Shown here: in pieces, positions 59,793 through 64,000 of the stretch
Position numbering within the stretch: position 1 is the first letter of the stretch
Layout: each line of letters starts with the position of its first letter
Assembly: GCF_965137005.1 (NCBI RefSeq)
Contig: NZ_CBCRXM010000009.1
Coordinates: 50,699-114,698, forward strand
Direction of reading: 5' to 3'
From: Sphingomonas_O antarctica
GTDB taxonomy: Bacteria; Pseudomonadota; Alphaproteobacteria; Sphingomonadales; Sphingomonadaceae
DNA length: 64,000 nt
Made by a program: the position numbers and the translations under genes
The notes under the pieces: generated by a model
Databases searched by the model: none
The model's input: only the letters and a program-made list of their open reading frames with translations
What the model was told of the DNA's origin: nothing

Positions 59793-60509
59793 ATGAACAA
59801 TGACAACAACGGTTTCACCCATGACGACCCCAACCGTGGTCCGCTTGACCGTGCAGCGAACGCCGTCACCGGCGGCACGGGCGGGATCGATGCGGCCATC
59901 GGCCATGACGACCCAAATCGCGGACCGGTTGATCGCGCTACGAATGCCCTGATCGGCGACACTGCAGCCAGCACATCGAGCGGAAACGGCAGTGGCACGC
60001 TGTCGGCTATCTTTGACAGCCAGGCGGAAGCCGAACGCGCCGTAGCGGACCTTCGCGACGCCGGTGTAGATAATAGCGGGTTGTCAGTCATCGCTCGTAA
60101 CAAGGGTACGACGACAGCTCGAGACGGCGATGGTGTCGTGACTGACGAGCACCACGAAAACTTCGTTCGAGGCATCCTCGGCGGCGGTGCTCTTGGTGCT
60201 GGGCTTGGCGTCTTGGCGCTGGCCATCCCGGGCGTCGGCCCCCTCGTGGCTGCCGGCGCGATCGCTGCTTCAGCGATCCCAGGCGCGATGGCAATCGGCG
60301 CGGCCGCGGGCGCAGCGGCCGGCTCGCTCAACGAGACGCTCAAGGATCACGGCGTCAGTGATGAGGATGCATCGTATTACGGGGAGCATCTCACCAGCGG
60401 CGGTGTGTTGGTCACCGTCACTGGCGCCACCGATGGCGTCCGCGTGCGGCAGATCCTGCAGCGTAATGGCGGCCACAGCGTGAACAGTCCGCGCTTGGCT
60501 ACCGCCTAA
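59793..60509 (+). CDS. General stress protein (17M-like) with N-terminal tandem repeat
   Basis: 238 residues with ribosome site aaggagag. The N-terminal 60 residues hold two copies of DDPNRGP(L/V)DRA(A/T)NA separated by a Gly/Ala linker. Then a domain like the YflT/heat-induced stress family: AIFDSQAEAERAVADLRDAG, a Gly/Ala-rich hydrophobic centre (GAGLGVLALAIPGVGPLVAAG), and a C-terminal GGVLVTVTG strand that completes the ferredoxin-like fold. Likely co-transcribed with the GlsB-like gene. Confidence 0.85.
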   Translation: MNNDNNGFTHDDPNRGPLDRAANAVTGGTGGIDAAIGHDDPNRGPVDRATNALIGDTAASTSSGNGSGTLSAIFDSQAEAERAVADLRDAGVDNSGLSVIARNKGTTTARDGDGVVTDEHHENFVRGILGGGALGAGLGVLALAIPGVGPLVAAGAIAASAIPGAMAIGAAAGAAAGSLNETLKDHGVSDEDASYYGEHLTSGGVLVTVTGATDGVRVRQILQRNGGHSVNSPRLATA

Positions 60510-60514
60510 CTTAG

Positions 60515-60541
60515 AGGGGTCGGGAATCTTTCCCGACCCCT
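60515..60541 (+). terminator. Rho-independent terminator of the stress operon
   Basis: A 12-bp perfect stem (60515-60526 with 60530-60541) around a tct loop, followed by tttc. It starts six bases after the stop codon of the general stress gene. Confidence 0.9.
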
Positions 60542-60923
60542 TTCGATAGCCTGTCGAACGCCGGAATCATTGCGATCGCGGGCCATAATGCTGAGCGCCG
60601 CGTTTCAAGCGACGCTAGAATCTGGTCGAGGTTACAGCGCATCACCGCTGCTGGGACGCCGCGGGTCATATCGTTCGCGCCGAGAGCAACGATTGCGAGA
60701 TCTGGCTTCGTCCGCATCTCGGTAACCGGCGCGGCAAGCGAGCCAAGCCTTGAGCCGTGGTGTTGCCGGACACCCCAGCGTTTATGACAGTCGGACCTGT
60801 CAAATCCGCGCGTAGGAGATGCTAAAGCTGAGCCGGAAATGCCTCCTCCCGCTTGAGACCATAGCCAGCCGTCAGGCTATCGCCGAGCGCGAGGATGGAC
60901 AGGCCAAGCAGGGTAGCGGACAT
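60542..60923 (-). pseudogene. Decayed SGNH/GDSL arylesterase
   Basis: On the minus strand from an ATG at 60923: SILALGDSLTAGYGLKREEA, the first SGNH block with the catalytic serine, then an in-frame TAG at 60822. The same frame continues with VINAGVSGNTTAQGLARL (block II), then shifts frame to KPDLAIVALGANDMTRG (block III) at about 60710. The block V Asp/His part is missing, and the sequence ends at the stress-operon terminator. The order of blocks leaves little doubt it was a TesA-like arylesterase. Confidence 0.85.
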
Positions 60924-61291
60924 AAAAATTCTCTAATATTGTGAAGGTGAGAGTAGCGTCGCAATCTAAATGTGCAGGCAGATGAGCATCTTCAAGCGCA
61001 CTAGGGTTGAGCGAGGTTAAGCATCTTTTCAATAACTTGCACGTTTCTCGATCATGGTTTCACGTCCGCCAAGCTATGCACTTTCCTTCGCCAGCGAGTG
61101 TCGAACAAAGGCGCCGAGCTCTACGACGCCCGAAGTTCGGCGTCGGTACGAAATGCTCGCTAGCGACTATGACCAGCTCAGCAAGAAAGGCTCGCAGCAC
61201 ATCAGGTCTCGTTACTCCACACCTTGGTGACGAGATCTACCCGCCCGGACTGCGCGACAACTCTCCGGGCCATCTTACGGCAGGATCTCCG
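60924..61291. other. Non-coding stretch with a possible gene remnant
   Basis: 368 bp of lower GC. No intact gene is seen. On the plus strand, 61123-61230 reads TTPEVRRRYEMLASDYDQLS up to a stop, resembling the C-terminal helix of small hypothetical proteins common in sphingomonads; it has no start and is taken as a remnant. Confidence 0.4.
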
Positions 61292-61498
61292 ATGGCAAAA
61301 ACGCACGACGAACCCAGCAATGTGGACGCAGACAACGGCGTTGTAATCGTGGATGGTCCAGCCGGCACGGTCATCAGCCTGACACCGCGGGCAGCCCTGA
61401 CAACGGCAGAACGCCTGAGACAAGCGGGTATAAAGGGCGAGGAACAACTCGCTCAAGCATCGGACGACGCGGTGACGGAGCGCCCCAGCACCGACTAG
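61292..61498 (+). CDS. Small hypothetical protein
   Basis: 68 residues from an ATG six bases after agga. It begins MAKTHDEPSNVDADNG and has the core VVIVDGPAGTVISLTPRAAL then TAERLRQAGIKGEEQL. The DGP-G-V-LTP pattern is seen in small sphingomonad proteins of unknown function. The frame continues upstream but without plausible protein sequence, so this start is chosen. Confidence 0.6.
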   Translation: MAKTHDEPSNVDADNGVVIVDGPAGTVISLTPRAALTTAERLRQAGIKGEEQLAQASDDAVTERPSTD

Positions 61499-61627
61499 CA
61501 GATCAGCGTTTGATGCGCGGCATGCCAATGAAGTCGCGTTGGCCGAGCTTACCCCCTGCACCCGCAAGATCGCGTATGCGGTCGTCGCGTGAAAATAGAA
61601 GATGGAGGTTACGACAGCGCCCGCACA

Positions 61628-61876
61628 TTAGATTAGATGTGCTCTGCCCAGCGCATCAATCACCGCGACGGTATTCTGCTCTGCAAAAGCCTCGCGTATC
61701 GCCAGGCCACGATAACGGCCCGCTGGTGCGGTTATGTCGCGTGAAGCCACCACAGCTTCAAGCTGCTGGCGACGACGCACACTCATCGATAGAGCCACTG
61801 CGCGGCCTCCCGCGTCGTGCAAGTCGTCGATCGTCTTGTCTAGCGCGCCGGTAAAATCGAGGATGGGAATGACCAT
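61628..61876 (-). CDS. Hypothetical protein
   Basis: 82 residues opening MVIPILDFTGALDKTIDDLH, mixed alpha/beta, with SVRRRQQLEAVVASRD and AEQNTVAVIDALGRAHLI. No motif, weak ribosome site. It may be a small regulatory or toxin-antitoxin-sized protein, but nothing supports a specific role. Included as the most protein-like reading in the region. Confidence 0.4.
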   Translation of the reverse strand: MVIPILDFTGALDKTIDDLHDAGGRAVALSMSVRRRQQLEAVVASRDITAPAGRYRGLAIREAFAEQNTVAVIDALGRAHLI

Positions 61877-62309
61877 CGAACTATCTTGGCGCGGGACGAT
61901 AACATTTGCGAGTCAGGAGATGTTGTTAAATCGTTCTAATCCGCGCAGCTAGCTGATCATGCACAGGATCACTCGGAACGAGCTTTATTGGCTGGTCTGG
62001 CATGTGCTCAGCTTTCCAACCAAATCAGACAAGCGCGACCTCCAATAGCTGAAGGTGTTCGACGGCCCCGGCTCGATCGGTCGCATGGTAATGCGCGTAT
62101 GCGATGCGATGGACAGCGAGCGGCGATGCGTCGCTGAGATCAAGGGCGATGGTCACATGCTGCCCGAGTCGAAGCCGATTAAGGCGTATTCTCGGGCAGC
62201 TCGATTCAGGTTCGCTGGATACGCTCGGCCGAACTTGATTCGGTCGTAAACTGGTTCGGTCGCGGACACTCTCGTGGACGCAAGCGGCCGAGAATGCGAG
62301 CCGTCAATG
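61877..62309. other. Region without a recognisable gene
   Basis: 433 bp holding only short frames. One plus-strand 29-codon frame at 61959-62048 (MHRITRNELYWLVWHVLSF) recalls the RxELYxxVW opening of a common hypothetical family and may be a remnant. A 64-codon frame at 62055-62249 has no ATG and no ribosome site. Confidence 0.4.
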
Positions 62310-62957
62310 TTATCGGGCGGAGGCATTCGCTAAATTGGTGGGCCTGCTATTTTGAGCGAACGGATCTCCGCCATAGACATTACCCGCTGGGAAGTAGCGG
62401 CAGACTAGGAAATCATCGTCCGCGTTGCTGGCCACCGCACAGCCAACCTGTCGTGTGCCGCCCCAGATCATCTGCGTATAATGGCCAACGTCATGCCACG
62501 ATCCGGTTTTACTGACTTTGGGGAAGCTACCGCGAACGAAGTCCGCGCCCTCATCCGACCAACTTCCGATCATTTCGACGTAGCTGTAGGCTGTACGGGT
62601 TCCCATCCACAGGTTTTCGCCCTCGCTCGTAGTTCGCAAATCAGCGCTGTGCTCGAAGCGGCGCGATTGTGCGATCTGAGCGGCATAGACGCTGGCATCC
62701 GCGGCCAGTGCAGGATCCCAAGTCAGATCGGCAAGACTAAGTGAATTGCGCAAGCCATTATGCGCTGCAAGCATCGCATCGACGAATTGACGCCCACCAC
62801 GATCAGCGGGTTTTGCGCCCTTCCACTCAGACGTAGCCTGGATCGCGGTATGGTCCATGTAAGCCACGGTTTGAAAGGCCCCAGAAGTGCCAGCGTGGGT
62901 CGGCGTAGTCATCGCCGCGACCAGACTAAAACCGACGACATAAGCTTGCTTGCGCAT
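62310..62957 (-). CDS. Secreted CAP-domain (SCP/PR1-like) protein
   Basis: 215 residues with signal peptide (AYVVGFSLVAAMTTPTHA). The CAP fold is shown by AMLAAHNGLRNSLSLADLTWDP, GENLWMG, DVGHYTQMIWGGTRQVGCA and LVCRYFPAGNVYG; the His/Glu cluster of CAP proteins and two cysteines are present. Role in bacteria is uncertain; extracellular or periplasmic. Full length, so this is an intact gene in an otherwise worn region. Confidence 0.87.
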   Translation of the reverse strand: MRKQAYVVGFSLVAAMTTPTHAGTSGAFQTVAYMDHTAIQATSEWKGAKPADRGGRQFVDAMLAAHNGLRNSLSLADLTWDPALAADASVYAAQIAQSRRFEHSADLRTTSEGENLWMGTRTAYSYVEMIGSWSDEGADFVRGSFPKVSKTGSWHDVGHYTQMIWGGTRQVGCAVASNADDDFLVCRYFPAGNVYGGDPFAQNSRPTNLANASAR

Positions 62958-63208
62958 GACGTTTCATACCTGGCCTAGGTGAACAAACCGTCACCTCGCC
63001 GTCGACCCTCCTCACAGCTGGGCTGTGGAGCAGGCACTTAAAAATCTAGTGGCCCTTACGTCGGGACAAGTAGAAGCTACTCTTCGCGCTTCGCCTGCTC
63101 AAATAGGACTATGCGCGATTGAGGGGGGTCGACCGGGATGAACGATAATGGAAGAATTGCCGCAGCTGGCAGGACTCCCGAGGTCTTTTCACAGCTCAAG
63201 GCCAAAAA

Positions 63209-63577
63209 ATGATCGCGCCTGTATTGATCAGCGCGAGCCTGCTCTCGTCCATCCTCTCGCCACTGGCGCATAACCCAATGCGGTGCGATTGGACGGAACG
63301 ATTACAATGCGGTCCCGGCGCTGGTTGCCATCCGATTACCAATGATGTTTGGGCGATGGTTGACCCTGGCAGAGGTGAGGTGAAGCGTTGTGACCATTCT
63401 GGCTGCGACACATATGTGGGTCGGTTTTCTAGATCCGGGGAGTATACCAACGGCGAAGTGCCGGGTCGGTCGATGCTCTTCCAAATCGGCCCAGCGGGTC
63501 GCGCGACGCACGTTGTGACACTGGGCAACACCGTGATTGTCTACCAGGGTCGATGCCGTTCTTCGAGGACTCGATGA
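63209..63577 (+). CDS. Small cysteine-containing exported hypothetical protein
   Basis: 122 residues with a short hydrophobic start (MIAPVLISASLLSSILSPLA) that may be a signal peptide. The body has five cysteines before residue 70 (RCDWTERLQCGPGAGC, RCDHSGC), suggesting disulfides, and a beta-rich end (HVVTLGNTVIVYQGRC). No family recognised. The 250 bp upstream hold no gene. Confidence 0.5.
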   Translation: MIAPVLISASLLSSILSPLAHNPMRCDWTERLQCGPGAGCHPITNDVWAMVDPGRGEVKRCDHSGCDTYVGRFSRSGEYTNGEVPGRSMLFQIGPAGRATHVVTLGNTVIVYQGRCRSSRTR

Positions 63578-63667
63578 CTGCCGCGCTGCTTCATAAGGCT
63601 GGGGCGATCCACGTCGGTCTTGAAAGCAATGCAAAAGCCTCCCCAGTCACTCGGGCGGGATAAACAG

Positions 63668-63900
63668 CTAGCGTCGATCGACCAAGAACACCACGTAGCC
63701 ACGAAAAGCGCGCTGCTCGCGTAAGTCAGACGGCTCCGTCCAATCACCACCCTGGACCAACCCAATTTTGAACGGGATTGCGAGATGACTGATGCGGCGA
63801 AAGTAATTCTCATAGCCGGGGATCGTGCGACGCCCCTGATAGGTTTGAATGACAATCTCATCGACTGAGCCACCCAGGCTGATCTGCCCCCCGCTGAGTG
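63668..63900 (-). CDS. Hypothetical protein, probably N-terminally cut by an IS
   Basis: About 77 residues in a protein-like frame (SGGQISLGGSVDEIVIQTYQG, GYENYFRRISHLAIPFKIG, RGYVVFLVDRR). The only possible start (GTG, 63926-63928) lies in what appears to be the terminal sequence of the IS at the window edge, so the original N-terminus was probably lost. Function unknown. Confidence 0.4.
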
Positions 63901-63942
63901 GCCCAGAGACTATGATAGTCTGGACCACGAAAGGGACGACGA

Positions 63943-64000
63943 ATGCCGAGCAAGAAGCACAAGCCGGAAGAGATTATCGGGAAGCTGCGTGAAGTTGAGA
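63943..64000 (+). mobile_element. IS3-family element, start of transposase OrfA
   Basis: The ATG at 63943 opens MPSKKHKPEEIIGKLREVE, the standard beginning of an IS3-family OrfA helix-turn-helix protein, running off the right edge. The left end of the element should lie roughly between 63890 and 63940; the exact inverted repeat cannot be fixed from one end. Confidence 0.85.

Noticed and set aside
62055..62249. 64-codon plus-strand frame
   Set aside because: No ATG at its start, no ribosome site, no similarity or motif; treated as non-coding or remnant.
63541..63873. 110-codon minus-strand frame near the right edge
   Set aside because: It overlaps the more protein-like frame at 63668-63900 and the 3' end of the cysteine-rich gene; its sequence is Ser/Arg-rich and shadow-like.

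Overview
The window is GC-rich, densely coded chromosomal DNA from an alphaproteobacterium, most probably a sphingomonad (Sphingomonas or a close relative). The evidence is a PEPxxWA-type C-terminal sorting signal, the chvI-chvG-hprK-rapZ-EIIA-HPr block facing pckA, the recG/sdhE/mfd order, clustered GANTC (CcrM-type) sites, a GGAAC-type general-stress promoter, and repeated palindromes of the kind scattered through sphingomonad genomes. All coordinates include the stop codon.

Layout. 1-333: tail of a GumN/TraB protein. 416-7038 (minus): gatC-gatA followed by a complete cytochrome c maturation set, ccmC-D-E-F-G-H-I, joined mostly by 1-4 bp overlaps. 7089-18446: housekeeping genes (ruvX, tyrS, recG) mixed with a DUF3089 hydrolase, a MoxR ATPase and CoxE-like VWA pair with a soluble chemoreceptor gene lying antisense between them, a 55-residue gene with a GANTC-rich promoter, and DUF1343 and DOMON-like genes. 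18446-24869: sdhE-mfd, an EAL protein, nadK and tRNA-Asn. 24927-28546: a PEPxxWA-CTERM protein, a single-domain response regulator, and tyrosine catabolism (hppD, hmgA). 28585-35407: nitrogen-type PTS and ChvG/ChvI regulation facing pckA. 35499-43334: a Baeyer-Villiger-like monooxygenase, a sulfotransferase, an AlkA-type glycosylase, a ferredoxin, rlmB, tRNA-Tyr, hom and a 2-oxoglutarate oxygenase. 43424-51870: small proteins, a diheme cytochrome plus beta-helix pair of unknown function with an amino acid permease, a BLUF photoreceptor, a crotonase, a SleB-type hydrolase and a TonB-like protein.

The most interesting locus is 51979-57118: a Tat-exported flavin amine oxidase divergent from an operon for a periplasmic cytochrome c, an exported alpha/beta hydrolase, LeuC- and LeuD-like hydro-lyase subunits, and a maleamate-amidohydrolase-like protein that is cut off after about 65 residues. 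It resembles a piece of an amine or N-heterocycle degradation pathway (amine oxidised onto cytochrome c; maleamate to maleate to malate) that has lost its end.

From about 57113 to the right edge the character changes to accessory DNA: short genes, more AT, a PAS-LuxR regulator, a small stress operon with its own candidate EcfG promoter, a decayed arylesterase, gene fragments, a CAP-domain protein, and the first codons of an IS3-family transposase at the edge. No CRISPR array, rRNA operon or prophage is visible.
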